Shown piece by piece: positions 33,011 to 44,215 of a stretch of 64,000 nucleotides of DNA; the stretch's first letter is position 1, and each line of letters begins with the position of its first letter. A program made the position numbers and the translations under genes. The stretch covers positions 8,338,736 through 8,402,735 of the forward strand of contig JAJEKV010000032.1 in assembly GCA_021234155.1 (NCBI GenBank), written 5' to 3'. The notes beneath the pieces are model-generated. The model saw nothing but the letters and a program-made list of their open reading frames with translations. It searched no databases and was not told where the DNA came from. Source of the DNA: Isoetes taiwanensis. Taxonomy: Eukaryota > Streptophyta > Lycopodiopsida > Isoetales > Isoetaceae.

Positions 33011-33764
33011 ACTTTTGTGTTTTTGTACTTTTTTCCCTAAGGTTTTTATATGATTTCGTGGCGTATTCTCATGGGTGTACTAATGCGTACATCTAGAGTG
33101 TGCATGCATATTCCTTATTTTTTATGGCGCTTGCCAATGGTTTAGCCCCCTTAAAAAAAAAAAACATCTGATTCGTGGCATGCAAAACTCGAAAGCATTT
33201 TAGGGTTCTTTGGTACCCATCAAAATTTTCCCAGAGTTAGAAGCGAAAGGAGCGGCTTCTTCACGGCTCCTTTTTGGGTCTGTAGCAGAGTAATATGGGA
33301 TGCTGCAGATATTGCCAATGCTGTATACAGCCGAATAAGCATTTGAGATATATGTAGATTTCTGAGGCTGAAGCAGTGGTAATGGTGTGGAAATCGCTTT
33401 AGGGTTGTCATCCGCATTCGGTTGCAGGCAGCATTGCCGCCACCTCCACCTTCTGCATCTGGCATTACCTTGTCTACACCTCCTCAAATTCCAGCTTCAC
33501 AAAATTGCTAATCAGACTGGATCCTTCCATGCTTATTGGATTCTAAATTCTGTCGTGCTTCATTCAGAATCTCCACTATTAGAGCATTTTGTATCATCTT
33601 CAGTTCACCTTAGAGGAGGGCCAAAATGACACAAGAAACTGTAGCGAGAACAGATCTGACTGCTGGCTATGACACAAGAAGCTGAAGTCGATTTTATTGT
33701 GAACTAGGTTGTTTGATGCAATTGATATGCCAAATTACCTGATTTTCTTGATCCTGACATGCAG
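33011..33764. other. No supported gene; intron-like sequence before kelch exon
   Basis: A GC-richer stretch at 33200-33490 is open on the minus strand (33200-33487), and a His/Leu-rich frame is open on the plus strand. Neither shows a domain. The sequence just before 33765 ends in a CATGCAG acceptor. Confidence 0.35.
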
Positions 33765-34495
33765 GGAAGGACTTAGATGATACTTGGGTAGGGACACTTG
33801 AAGAAAATTGCATGCATTGGCAGCAAGGAAGCACTGGCACTCCTCCAGGGAGGTTTGGTCACAGCTGTATTGCTGTTGAAGATACGCTTGTCTTATTTGT
33901 TGGAATAAATGACCAAGGAATACGGCAATCTGATACATGGCTGTGTAAATGTATTTTTGGACAGGAATTGTCCTGGCAGTTACTACAGGTGGCAATTGCT
34001 CCACCAGCTCGTGGTGCTCATGCTGGTTGTTATGCTGGTGGTAAAAATATTGTGATTTTTGGTGGAATTGTATCAAATGTAGTTAGATTGCAAGATACTT
34101 GGATTCTGGATCTATCTGCAGTGCCTCTATGTTGGTATGAGGTAACTCCAGCAGTGTCACCGCCTGCAAGGTCAGGCCATACATTAACATGGATTGGTGG
34201 TCACCGCAGCATTCTTTTTGGTGGACGTGGTGTGAAATTTGAGGTTCTAAATGATGTCTGGCTACTTGACTTGGGGCAGAATATACCTTCATGGGTTGAA
34301 CTGCAACACCCAGATGTTTATTCTGAGAATGATTTACCGTCCCCTCGTGTAGGGCACTCACCTTCGTTAATCTTTGGAGGTAGAGTTCTTGTTTTTGGTG
34401 GGGAAGATGCTAGGAGGTCTCGCAAGGGGGATCTATGGTTGCTTGTGAGGCAAACTGATTTAACCTATGTGGGCACAATTGATGGAGATGCATGA
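33765..34495 (+). pseudogene. F-box/kelch protein fragment (kelch repeats only)
   Basis: After an intron acceptor (CATGCAG, AG at 33763-33764) the frame reads about 243 residues with at least four kelch repeats. The R-x-GH/A sites are PPGRFGHSC, PARGAHAGC, PARSGHTLT and SPRVGHSPS. The beta-strand cores are NIVIFGGI, ILFGGRG and VLVFGGED, and the strand-closing motifs DTWILDL and DVWLLDL. Order and spacing resemble the plant F-box/kelch protein At1g51550 type, an SCF ubiquitin-ligase adaptor. The F-box and the last kelch blade are absent, and one core reads FVGIND where FGGIND is expected. TGA at 34493-34495 ends it. With the biotin-carboxylase exon 95 bp downstream, it is better read as a captured fragment than as a gene. 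Confidence 0.75.
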
Positions 34496-34590
34496 TTTGT
34501 TATCGGACAGAACGGTGCTATATTGCCATGTAATAGTACAACTGATAGGCATAATACCGTCTCAAGGTGCCACTGAAGTGCAACATGCAG

Positions 34591-34698
34591 GTATCTCAAT
34601 ATTCCAAACATTATTTCAGCTGCAGTAACCAGGCGCTGCACTATGTTGCATCCTGGTTATGGCTTCCTTTCAGAAAACGCAAGTGAAAATGTTTCCTG
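34591..34698 (+). pseudogene. Single exon of plastid-type biotin carboxylase
   Basis: A 108-nt stretch between CATGCAG (acceptor) and G|GTATGTTT (donor) encodes 36 residues: [15 protein letters not shown] then [15 protein letters not shown]. The [14 protein letters not shown] motif is diagnostic of the ATP-grasp biotin carboxylase N-domain (acetyl-CoA carboxylase subunit, CAC2 type; also shared with related carboxylases). The final seven residues have diverged. Other exons of that gene are not in the window, so this is a lone captured exon. Confidence 0.75.
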
Positions 34699-35630
34699 GT
34701 ATGTTTCTTCTTGTTTCTCTTGCGTATTTTATTCAATTCCACTTTGATATTAGGTAGTTGGCTTGTTTGAGCATAGAACCTATGTATCGTTGATTAAAGC
34801 ATGTGACTCCTGCTGCCACGATTTATCTCCAAATCATCCTGCATGATGTTGCTCGAACCAATGGTTTGATGCAGCACCCTTGGCCCAGTTGTTTGCAGAT
34901 CTATGGACCATTACCACGTCTTAAAGTTATGCAGTTCAGATTATGAGCCCATGGGGTGTTCATTGAGTTCATCGTCGAGAATTCAGTTTAATCTTAAACT
35001 GCCAATAAGATTAAGTTTGATGCAAAGTACCAATCTAGTTGGTCTTTTTGGACAATTCCTAGGCATCTCCAAAACATTGTGCTTGTTTCCTAGACAATGG
35101 AGTTGCTACCATGCCATGCGAGAAATTCCAAGGTTAGTCCCTGTTTGAGGTGAAGTACTGCACCATCCGTTCTTGGATTCAATTCCCGGACTGTTTGCAG
35201 CTTTTGTGTTCCTTGGTTTTGCCATATTACTTAAATCTCATTTGACTATTGAAAATTGGGATTTGTTACTATTGGAGGAACATAAATGGTAAATAAATTT
35301 GTTTGATCGGTCAATTTTGGGTTGTTCATCCTCGCTATAAAATGCGCATGCTTTGTTGCATAACTTATTATTGAGATCGTCTATTCATTCCGGAAATAGA
35401 TCAAACATTGTTTTGACACTACATTTTCACTTGCAAACCGGATAGAGATTACACTTTCACTTACGTGCTTCGTCGTCGTAATTAGATTACATGCACAAGT
35501 GTTTCGTGTTAGTACATGCATAAGTGTTTGTAAAATTGGTGCGTGAAGTTATGCCATCCTTAATGCCCAAAGGTTTTTATTAGGGCCCAAGGGCCCAAAA
35601 TTTTTTTATTAATATAAATATATAGCATAA
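34699..35630. other. No supported gene
   Basis: Intron-like acceptors (TTTGCAG near 34897) are visible, but the following frame (GPLPRLKVMQF) closes soon and is not recognised. GGGCCCAAGGGCCCAA near 35583 is a short palindromic stretch. Confidence 0.35.
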
Positions 35631-36084
35631 TAACAACCAACACATCAATACAATCAACATTAATTAACACAAACCATTACATCCAATACATTTAAATTAA
35701 CATCCCCCTAAAACCCCCTTTGGTTTGGGTGCATATTCACACGGGGTTATGTAGGGCGAGAGAGCCCCCAAAAATTTATAATACATGTACAAAATTAACA
35801 CCATTAAGTACATTCCCTCAAACCTTATAGTATTTTATAAATCTCAATATACGGTATACAAAAACTTGTACATGCATACCCCACAAACGAGGATCGCTAT
35901 GTATGGTCCAGATCAAGGAATAAAGGGCAAATATGCCTATCCGACAGCTCTCGATGCCCGGAGTAACCCCCCGTGTGAATATGCACCCAAACCAAAGGGG
36001 GTTTTAGGGGGATGTTAATTTAAATGTATTGGATGTAATGGTTTGTGTTAATTAATGTTGATTGTATTGATGTGTTGGTTGTTA
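35631..36084. mobile_element. Foldback element, ~119-bp arms, 215-bp centre
   Basis: The left arm (35631-35749) starts TAACAACCAACACATCAATA and the right arm (35965-36084) ends with its reverse complement. The arms are nearly perfect, with a 2-base indel near their inner ends. The last ~30 bases of the right arm are then duplicated (36085-36110). No coding frame lies in the centre, which has GATCAAGGAATAAAGGGCA. It is a non-autonomous foldback or Mutator/MITE-type element. Confidence 0.85.
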
Positions 36085-36480
36085 ATGTTGATTGTATTGA
36101 TGTGTTGGATTGCGTCATGATATAAGTGTAAGACTCATGCAAGAAATTCTTAGCAAGAGACTTTTAAGTTTTCCAAAACAATGACAATTTGCTCTTTTTT
36201 GGAGGTTTTTTTTTTTTTTTATTATGATGCAATATTTCCTAAAATCTTGAAGCACACTATTTTATACTTCAAAGTGAGTCTACAAGCCAGGCCATGCTTC
36301 AACAAGACTTTCACCTAAATCACTAGTTTAGCTTAGGTTTTTCAACTTTAAGTGCAAATACACCAAGTTTAAATTTTCATTTTATTAGATCACCGTACAA
36401 CACTTCTTGCAAGAAATCCCGAGCTCTTGAGTCTCGCGCACATGATAAAATGCCAAAACAAAAATTTCTTCATGACTTGC
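36085..36480 (+). repeat. Diverged LTR-like repeat
   Basis: Matches 28810-29090 at low identity: ACTTTCAC..AAATCACTAG, CACCAAGTTTAAATTTTCAT and ACAACACTTCTTGCAAGAAA. It runs directly into the tandem block. Confidence 0.5.
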
Positions 36481-38727
36481 TTCAAGAATGCTAATTCATG
36501 AGGCAAAGAAGGTAATTTTGAACAGTCGTCGAGTTTTCTGGCCAGTACCACAGGTAAGCAGATTGATATCTTCACTGAAAGCCTTCGGAATTCATCTGTA
36601 ACAAAAGCCCCTTCCTTTGCCCAATCCATGTTAATTGTTTTGTTTTTTTTTTTTGCTATGGTTTTATCTTGGCATGTTTAATGAAGATTTGGGCCTTGCT
36701 GCCACATTTTTGTAGCACATAAGAGCCATGGCACACATCGCATTCCTAGCTAACCTTTTTGCTTGACATGTGTGCATGAGCCAATGTACCATTGATTTTG
36801 AAAACATTTTGCATTGAAGAACTCCAGAAGACATCAAGTATTGCTGCCATATTTTGGCAGCATAGAAAAGCAATTCGCACAATTTGCACATTTTTGTCTA
36901 ATATTTGACTAATATATGTGTGCAAGAGATACAAGTTTGAAGACTCCCATCTTTGAAGATCACAAATTGACACTTTTGTTGAAGAACCACGGGAAGGACA
37001 TTCATTGGATATCATACAAGTGTAGCAAAGAGGATAAGATTCAACCATGAGTTTAGAGATTGGAAGACCCCTCAAGATTGAAGTTTGGAAGACATCTCAA
37101 GTTTCTTTGGTATGTGGCTAGTTCCAAATCATTTTGGCATGAGTTCTATTTTCCAAGGCTTCTCACATGATCCTATCAACTCAATCCCATCCATGAACAC
37201 CATACAAGATTCATAACTCACATCTTCATGCCTCATCATCATTTTCCCTGTACGTGCTCCTTCGCCCTCCCCCTCCCCTTCCTCCTTTGGCGCGCCGCTG
37301 AGGCGCCGCCCTCGAGGCCCTGCCCGGCGGATGCGATGATGGATGGCGTTGGAGCAGCGGCGATGAAGGATGGCGCCCACAATGTGCCTCGAGTGGATGT
37401 CCGCTTCTGCGCATACACACGGTGTCTTTGCGCCTTGGCGCAGGGTCGGTGGATGGGTGAGGAGGCACCTCCGATGGGCGGCGATTTCCCCGAGGTTTTT
37501 TTCCGGCGCCGCCTTCCCCTCAAGCGTGTTCATGATTGGCGTTAGGGCGCCTCGTTTTCCAAAGACCCGGTGAAGAGGTTACGGTTCGGAGTTGCTTGGT
37601 GAAGCTTTGCCTGCTGGAGGTATGAAGGTATGCTTGTTGCTTGTGCAACAGCATGGATTTTTGGATCGGTGAGCAGCCATAGTCATCCTGGCAACGGTTT
37701 TTTCCCAGGTGGTTTTTAATCCGGGTCATGATGGTTGTGTTCTAGCTCACGTTGTGCTTTGGTTTAAGGGCTTCGGCCCATGTTCTTGTTTGGACTTCGG
37801 TCCAGGACTTCGGTCCCTTATGTACTTGGTCCCATAACCCGATTGGGTTCCGTGGACGTTAAAAATTTTTCCTTCCTTCCTTCCTTCCTAGCCCATATAT
37901 GCATCCCACTCCCATCATACATTCACCACCTTTGAGAAAAGCAAAAAATCCCACCAAGTTTGGCTATTTCCATGTTCTAAAACCATCTTCTCTCTCTAAA
38001 AGCTAAGCTAGAGAGAGAAAGTTGCACATTTTCTTTAAACAAGTATGGAAAAGTAAATTATCCAAGCCATTGCATAAAAGATCTATTGGTATATGCACTA
38101 GTGCCAAATTGGTTGCCAAATTGTCCACATCATCCTCAAGAATGCCAAATACCATCCACATCACCACCTATAAAGCACATCCATGTCATCATACACGTGT
38201 CACCTACCACAAAACTTATCTTTTCAAAAATTTTGACCTAAGTAAAGTCATCTTGATACCTTAGATGACATGTCATCATCCCATGATGCCACATCATCCC
38301 CAAGTGCTTCCACATCATCATACACATGTCATCCACATCATCTCCACTTCATAAAAAGTTTTGACTAGAAAAAAGTCATTTTGCCACCTTACTTGACACG
38401 TCATCACTTCATAATACCATGTCACCACCCATTTGCCAAATCGCCCCACCAACTTGCCACATCATAAAATTTCACTCTTTTTTAGTAAAAAAAATCAAGT
38501 GCTCTTTTTTTGCAAAATGATTCTCCCATCTTGTAGAGCATCAAAAAAGATTCCTTGTGGTTTTTTTTTTTTTTTTGAAAAAGACCCATATTGACCTTCA
38601 TTGTTCGTTTCTTGGGATTTGTGACAAATTTGAAAAAAAAAAAAATCCTATCTAACTTCCTCCCCACCCCCCTCCTCCCCTCCGCCGCCCCCCCCCCCTC
38701 CCCGCTGCGATGCCTAGTCACTTCTCC
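36481..38727 (+). repeat. Tandem long repeat, unit 1 (1606 bp plus 640-bp LINE insert)
   Basis: Starts TTCAAGAATGCTAATTCATG and ends CACTTCTCC, where unit 2 begins. Its offset from unit 2 is 2247 bp; after removing the LINE insertion at 37250-37889 the unit is about 1606 bp, against about 1609 bp in unit 2 after removal of its own duplication. The middle is built of CATCATCC/CACATCA words. Confidence 0.8.
37250..37889 (+). mobile_element. 5'-truncated GC-rich LINE with (TTCC)n tail
   Basis: Absent from the matching site in unit 2 (about 39509), so it is an insertion. The first 300 bp are GC-rich. The 3' part has a GGTTTTTTCCCAGGTGG and TTTTTAATCCGGG block, then GTACTTGGTCCCATAACC, then CCGTGGACG and (TTCC)4-5. 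The same 3' end closes the LINE at 40930-44355. The tail merges with the target's TTCCCT. Open frames on both strands in the GC-rich part are shadows. Confidence 0.7.
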
Positions 38728-40709
38728 TTCAAGATAGCTAATTCATGAGGCAAAGAAGGTAATTTTGAACATTCGTCGAGTGTTCCGGCCAGTACCACAG
38801 GTAAGCAGATTGATATCTTCACCGAAAGCCTTCGAAATTCATCTATAACAAAAGCCCCCTCCTGTTTCGGTCCAAATCTTGCCCAATCCATGTTAATTTT
38901 TTTGTTTTTTTGTGGCTATGGTTTTATCTTGGCATGTTTAAGGAAGATTTGGGCCTTGCTGCCACATTTTTGTAGCACATAAGAGCCATGGCACACTTCA
39001 CATTCCTAGCTAACCTTTTTGCTTGACATGTGTGCATGAGCCAATGTACCATTGATTTTGAAAACATTTTGCATTGAAGAACTCCAGAAGACATCAAGTA
39101 TTGCTGCCATATTTTGGCAGCATAGAAGAGCAATTCGCACAATTTGCACATTTTTATCTAGTATTTGACTAATATATGCGTGCAAGAGCTAGAAGTTTGA
39201 AGACTCCCATCTTTGAAGATCACAAATTGACACTTTTGTTGAAGAACCACGGGAAGGACATTATACAAGTGTAGCAAAGAGGATAAGATTCAACCAAGTG
39301 AACTTGAGTTTAGAGATTGGAAGACCCCTCAAGATTGAAGTTTGGAAGACCTCTCAAGTTTCTTTGGTATGTGGCTAGTTCCAAATCATTTTGGCATGAG
39401 TTCTATTTTCCAAGGCTTCTCACATGATCGTATCACCTCAATCCCATCCATGAACACCATACAAGATTCATAACTCACATCTTCATGCCTCATCATCATT
39501 TTCCCTAGCCCATATATGCATCACACTCCATCATACATTCACCACCTTGGAGAAAAGCAAAAAATCCCACCAAGTTTGGCTATTTCCATGTTCTAAAACC
39601 ATCTTCTCTCTCTAAAAGCTAAGCTAGAGAGAGAAAGTGCACATTTTCTTCAAACAAGTATGGAAAAGTAAATTATCCAAGCCATTGCATAAAAGATCTA
39701 TTGGTATATGCACTAGTGCCAAATTGGTTGCCAAATTGTCCACATCATCCTCAAGAATGCCAAATACCATTCACATCACCACCTAAGCACATCCATGTCA
39801 TCATACACGTGTCACCTACCACAAAACTTATCTTTTCAAAATTTTTGACCTAAGTAAAGTCATCTTGATACCTTAGATGACATGTCATCATCCGATGATG
39901 CCACATCATCCCCAAGTGCTTCCACATCATCATACACATGTCATCCACATCATCTCCACTTCATAAAAAGTTTTGACTAGAAAAAAGTCATTTTGCCACC
40001 TTACTTGACACCATCACTTTATAATGCCATGTCACCACCCATTTGCCTAATCGCCCCACCAACTTGCAACATCATAAAATTTCACTCTCTTTTTTAGTAA
40101 AAAAAATCAAGTGCTCTTTTTTTGCAAAATGATTCTCCCATCTTGTAGAGCATCAAAAAAGATTCCTTGTGGAATTTTTTTTTTTGAAAAAGACCCATAT
40201 TGACCTTCATTGTTCATTTTGGGATTTGTGACAAATTTGTGGCAATTTTGGGACATGTCATCATCCCATGATGCCATATCATCCCCAAGTGCTTCCACAT
40301 CATCATACACATGTCATCCACATCATCTCCACTTCATAAAAAGTTTTGACTAGAAAAAAGTCATTTTGCCACCTTACTTGACACTTCATCACTTTATAAT
40401 GCCATGCCACCACCCATTTGCCAAATCGCCCCACCAACTTGCCACATCATAAAATTTCACTCTCTTTTTTAGTAAAAAAAAATCAAGTGCTCCTTTTTTG
40501 CAAAATGATTCTCCCATCTTGTAGAGCATCAAAAAAGATTCCTTGTGGAATTTTTTTTTTTGAAAAAGACCCATATTGACCTTCATTGTTCATTTTGGGA
40601 TTTGTGACAAATTTGAAAAAATACAAAAAAAATTCCTATCTACCTTCCTCATCAGCAAAGGCGCCCCACCCCCCCCCCCCCCCCCCCTGCAATGCCTAGT
40701 CACTTCTCC
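38728..40709 (+). repeat. Tandem long repeat, unit 2 (with 373-bp internal duplication)
   Basis: Near-identical to unit 1. GACATGTCATCATCC at 39879 recurs at 40252, a tandem duplication of 373 bp absent from unit 1. A long C-run near 40669-40687 matches a C-rich stretch in unit 1. Confidence 0.8.
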
Positions 40710-40724
40710 ATCCAATCTTGATCC

Positions 40725-40905
40725 CCACGGTACCCCCGGCATGTGGGGCGCAACAGCGGGCGAATCCCACGTGAAGGTAGCACGTAAATTTACTTATGAA
40801 ACTTAGAGGATTGTATATATACCCTGTCTACTTTCATGATCTCGGCCTGTGGGATATTATTCTAAAAAAATCTAAGAACCCTAAAAAGGGCAGGCCATGT
40901 TCCGG
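40725..40905 (+). promoter_or_regulatory. Retroelement promoter module, copy 3
   Basis: CCCCGGCATGTGGGGCG, then ATCCCACGTGAAGGTAGCAC, then TATATATA at about 40814, then GTGGGATATT and CTAAGAACCCTAAA with a GGCC...GGCCTTTTTTGGCGG leader. It is the best-preserved forward copy. Confidence 0.6.
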
Positions 40906-40962
40906 CCTTTTTTGGCGGATTGACTCTAAGGGACAAGTACCTTGGTGCTGGTGGACATATAG

Positions 40963-41580
40963 ATGATGCTACTCAGGCTACGATTTGCGGGGATACGGCT
41001 ACTCGCCTTCAATGAGTGCAGGAAACGAGGACCGGAATTAGGAATTGCGTGTTACTACCGGGCGACCTTTGGCCCAATCGGTCTCCACATTGCAAAGGCG
41101 ACGAGCAGCTGCGAATACACGTGGGTGCAGTGCGAAACGGCGATGGCAGCCCTCTCTTTTGTTGCGGCTTGCTACTTCCCACATCTTGAGAGCAACTTTT
41201 ACCACGACTTGATGTGGGCCGAGGCCCGGGGAGCTCTATGTCGATCTATATGATGACATCTGGCCCGCATGCAACAATTGGGCAAGGTCATGTTGCTTGG
41301 AGACTTCAATGCGCGCCTGAGGGGATAGAGCAGGGATCCCAAAATTAGCACCTCTAGGCGAGGATGTGTTGCAAATGGACCCCTGAGAGGCGGTTTGGCC
41401 AAAGGGCGTCCGGATGACAACCCGAGTTACCACGGTATGGCCCGGCAGATTCATTCTTTGGGCAAGATCTTTGACCTAGTCATTTGCAATGGTCAGCACG
41501 GTGGGTCGTCCTCCGCCGCTTCACTTGTAGACGGGGAGAACCGTGGGGGCGGCACCGGTGTGTGGTGGATTACGTGCTAG
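40963..41580 (+). pseudogene. APE endonuclease of the GC-rich LINE
   Basis: The first frame (40963-41253) reads GIACYYRATFGPIGLHIAKA, a variant of the endonuclease GVACYxR block, then VAACYFPH. After a shift, VMLLGDFNARL at about 41287-41320 gives the catalytic GDFNA motif, and QIHSLGKIFDLVICNG follows near 41450. The N-terminal WNxRG motif is lost to truncation; indels break the frame at least three times. It would nick target DNA in intact relatives. Confidence 0.65.
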
Positions 41581-42559
41581 CAGACGAGCAATGCCTACAC
41601 TTGATCACTTTCGTTTCCGATGACGGGACAGTGGCGGGACGAGGAAGTAGACTCGGACCATCAGCCCCTGTTCTTGCAGAGGATCGTTATTGGCGCCAAC
41701 CGAGCACCCATTGCCCCAATACCCCATGTACCACTTGCTTGTCCGGACTATGATCGTCGCGGCGGTCTATCGCGAGGATGCTTGAGCATGAGCCGCGGGA
41801 GTGTTTACGCAACTCCCCACACTTCAACAAACAGACGGCCCGGTACCAACCAGCTCGCCGAGGGTAGGGGACGGATGCTTTGGGAGAGGCCTCGGCGATC
41901 CCCACGGGGCTGCAATCACCTTCCCTCGCAATCAATCGGTTCGATGGCTAATGTCGGAGTTGAAACGATGGCTCCGCCAAGTCTTTGGACCCCACCATTA
42001 AGCCGCCCGTCCGTCCGTCAATACCGCTCCTTCCTCAAGACCAAGAAAGCCAGGTACCTTGCGCAGCACCAAACAGATGTTTGGTCTTCTAGACCGCCAT
42101 CCTAGGGCCTTACGGAGAAAGGTCTTGAGTAAGCCCGCCACGACCCACGGGAAATATTACCCGAACAATGGGTGAGATACTTGCGGCACGGTATGACCCA
42201 ATGGGAAGCCGCACCGCATACCTCATGCATGTGCCTAGCACTGGTCATTCATCGGGATGTCATAATGGGCCCGCAACGCCTACGCTAATGGGAAGGCAAC
42301 AGATTTGGATGGTATGCGCAGCTTCTCAAGTGGGCGGGCCCCCAATGGTGCCGGGTTCTCACAAAGACTCTTCAATGTGGCATTGCAAGAAGGCTTCCCC
42401 GCCTTTGGACTACTAGTAGAGTTGTGCCCATATACAAAGCAGGGGACCCCACGGCCCACCAACTTCGTACCATTATGGTCGGGTTCTGTCTTTGCCAAGT
42501 TGCTTGCGGGATTCTTGAGCGGCATTGACACTTTGGGCGGAGGGATGGAGAAGTGCGGG

Positions 42560-43190
42560 CTCTCACGCCAGGCGGGGCTTCGCCCGGCATTCTACTATTG
42601 ACCATATCTTCACTCTGCGAACACTCATAGAGGATAGCCGGAATCGACGGCCTTGAGAATGCATCTTGTTGCTTTGTGGATTTCGCAAAGGCTTTTGACC
42701 ACGGTGCCTCGGGATAAGTTGTGGGATAGATTGAGACGACTAGGGACCCCCGTCGACTTGCGCGAATGCTATATACGAGACTATCTGAGGCTTGCTCCGG
42801 TCGTCTCACCTTTGTCGGGGAGCCCGTTGTTAGTAGCATTGGGGTGCGTCCGGGGCTGCCCTCTATCACCGACGCTCTTCGCTTGTACATTGACCAGCTA
42901 GAAGAATGGCTAGGCAAGCACTGGGGGGCGCCGGTTGATGCACCACATAATCCGCAACTCATATATGCTGATGATGTTGACCTGCTCGCATATACCCCGG
43001 AGGACATGCAACGCCACCGATGCTTTGGACACTTTCTCGCCAATTCTATCGACATGAGAGTTAACTTGGCCAAGACAAGGGTTCTTTGGTCCCCATCATC
43101 CCAACCCACGCCTTCCCTCATTCACTTACCAAAGGTGTAGTGGAGGTGGCTCGATCTTATAAGTATTTGGGCATTGAGTTTTCTACTACC
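42560..43190 (+). pseudogene. Reverse transcriptase of the GC-rich LINE
   Basis: DHIFTLRTLIEDS at about 42600, then TVPRDKLWDRLRRLGTP near 42700, CVRGCPLSPTLF at about 42850 (RT block 4), and PQLIYADDVDLLAYTPED at about 42955 with the catalytic YADD, followed by SIDMRVNLAKTRVL and YKYLGIEFS. The blocks lie in different frames, so several indels have accumulated. The FxDxxKAFD block is damaged (AKAFDH in part). A long minus-strand frame over the same stretch (42372-43121) is a shadow of GC-rich codons. Confidence 0.75.
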
Positions 43191-43399
43191 ACACACCGGG
43201 ATGCATCCATCGTTACGGGTTATTCTGCAGTCGAAAGCCCCCCAGATGCAATGCAAAACAACAAATCACAAGGCGGTAGTCAGATGCATGGGGTCACCAG
43301 CACACTTGTTCGGGGCCTTGGTTGAACCGGGTCCTCCTCTATGGGGCAGAAGTGTGGGGGCGGTGATATCCCTCACCACTTGGAAATCGATCTAGAGCA

Positions 43400-44120
43400 G
43401 TCTGAAAGGCCTTCTTGGCCCTGCACCGAGTGAAATCCACGGTCCCATATCGGATCTTGCTCCGGGAGACAGGCTTCCTTCCATTCTGAGGGTCTGCTAC
43501 TGAACGTCCACATTATTTACTTCCGGAAGGTGGGGGCTATGGATGAAGCCCGGCTGCCCAACCTTGCTTTTGGCGGTGGCGATGGGCCCGGCGACTCAAA
43601 GCCTGGGCTTTGGAAAGACAAGCAAGCCCGGTGGTTCTCGCTATGGAATGTGCGGGCACACGATGTGGACCCGGTGCATACATACGAAGGAACGCGCCGC
43701 CTTGAAGCGATACCCGGATGCTTGCTTCATGGCCAAGCTTTGGGATCACAGAGGCCCCATCACATGTCAAGGTGGCAAATTATCGACAGCGAGTTAATCC
43801 CATGCTCACGAGGGGCCCACACCACTACACGGCACCCATCTACCCATGAAAAAGCGGGGTGATTGCTTCCATTCGCGACAGTGCACACCACCTCCGCATT
43901 GAGACGCGGAGATGGATTCGGGAGCCGCGTGAGGGCGAGTCCGCCAATGCCGCCAACGAGGCGCCATTGAGGATGAAAGTCACGCCCTCCGGGCTGTCCG
44001 TCCGTTTGAGCATATCCGGGCTCGGTATGCTTTCGGTTAGTTGTGCCCCATCGCCTTGCATGAGCTCGAAAGCACGGCCTCTCGTAGGGTTTGTTGGGAT
44101 CGTACCTCCGGGGAGGTAAT
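43400..44120 (+). pseudogene. C-terminal region of the GC-rich LINE ORF2
   Basis: Includes YFRKVGAMDEARLPNLAF and, in another frame near 43950-44020, AIEDESHALRAV, a form of the EDExHxLxxC knuckle that closes many LINE ORF2 proteins. The Cys partners are hard to follow through the frameshifts. Confidence 0.5.
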
Positions 44121-44215
44121 GGATACGCGGACTCGGTTATGCCCCCGTCCGGCATTAACCTCACCGTACTTGTGATTATGTATATAATCGGTGCGGTTTG
44201 TCGGATCCTTATTGC

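Noticed and set aside
33200-33487. Minus-strand frame with PLPLLQPQKSTYISN-like sequence as part of the kelch gene
   Set aside because: It is on the opposite strand to the kelch exon and has no F-box pattern.
34501-36110. GGGCCC palindromes and foldback as a Helitron 3' end for the captured exons
   Set aside because: No hairpin followed by CTRR was found, and the foldback has its own clean arms.
37129-37573. Several overlapping open frames of 80-134 codons on both strands
   Set aside because: All fall in a GC-rich LINE 3' fragment that is absent from the second repeat unit. No domain, and all frames are open at once, as expected from composition.
42372-43121. Longest minus-strand open frame (249 codons) in the GC-rich region
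   Set aside because: It lies antisense to the LINE reverse transcriptase, whose blocks (GCPLSPTLF, YADD) are clear on the plus strand. GC-rich codons produce long shadow frames.
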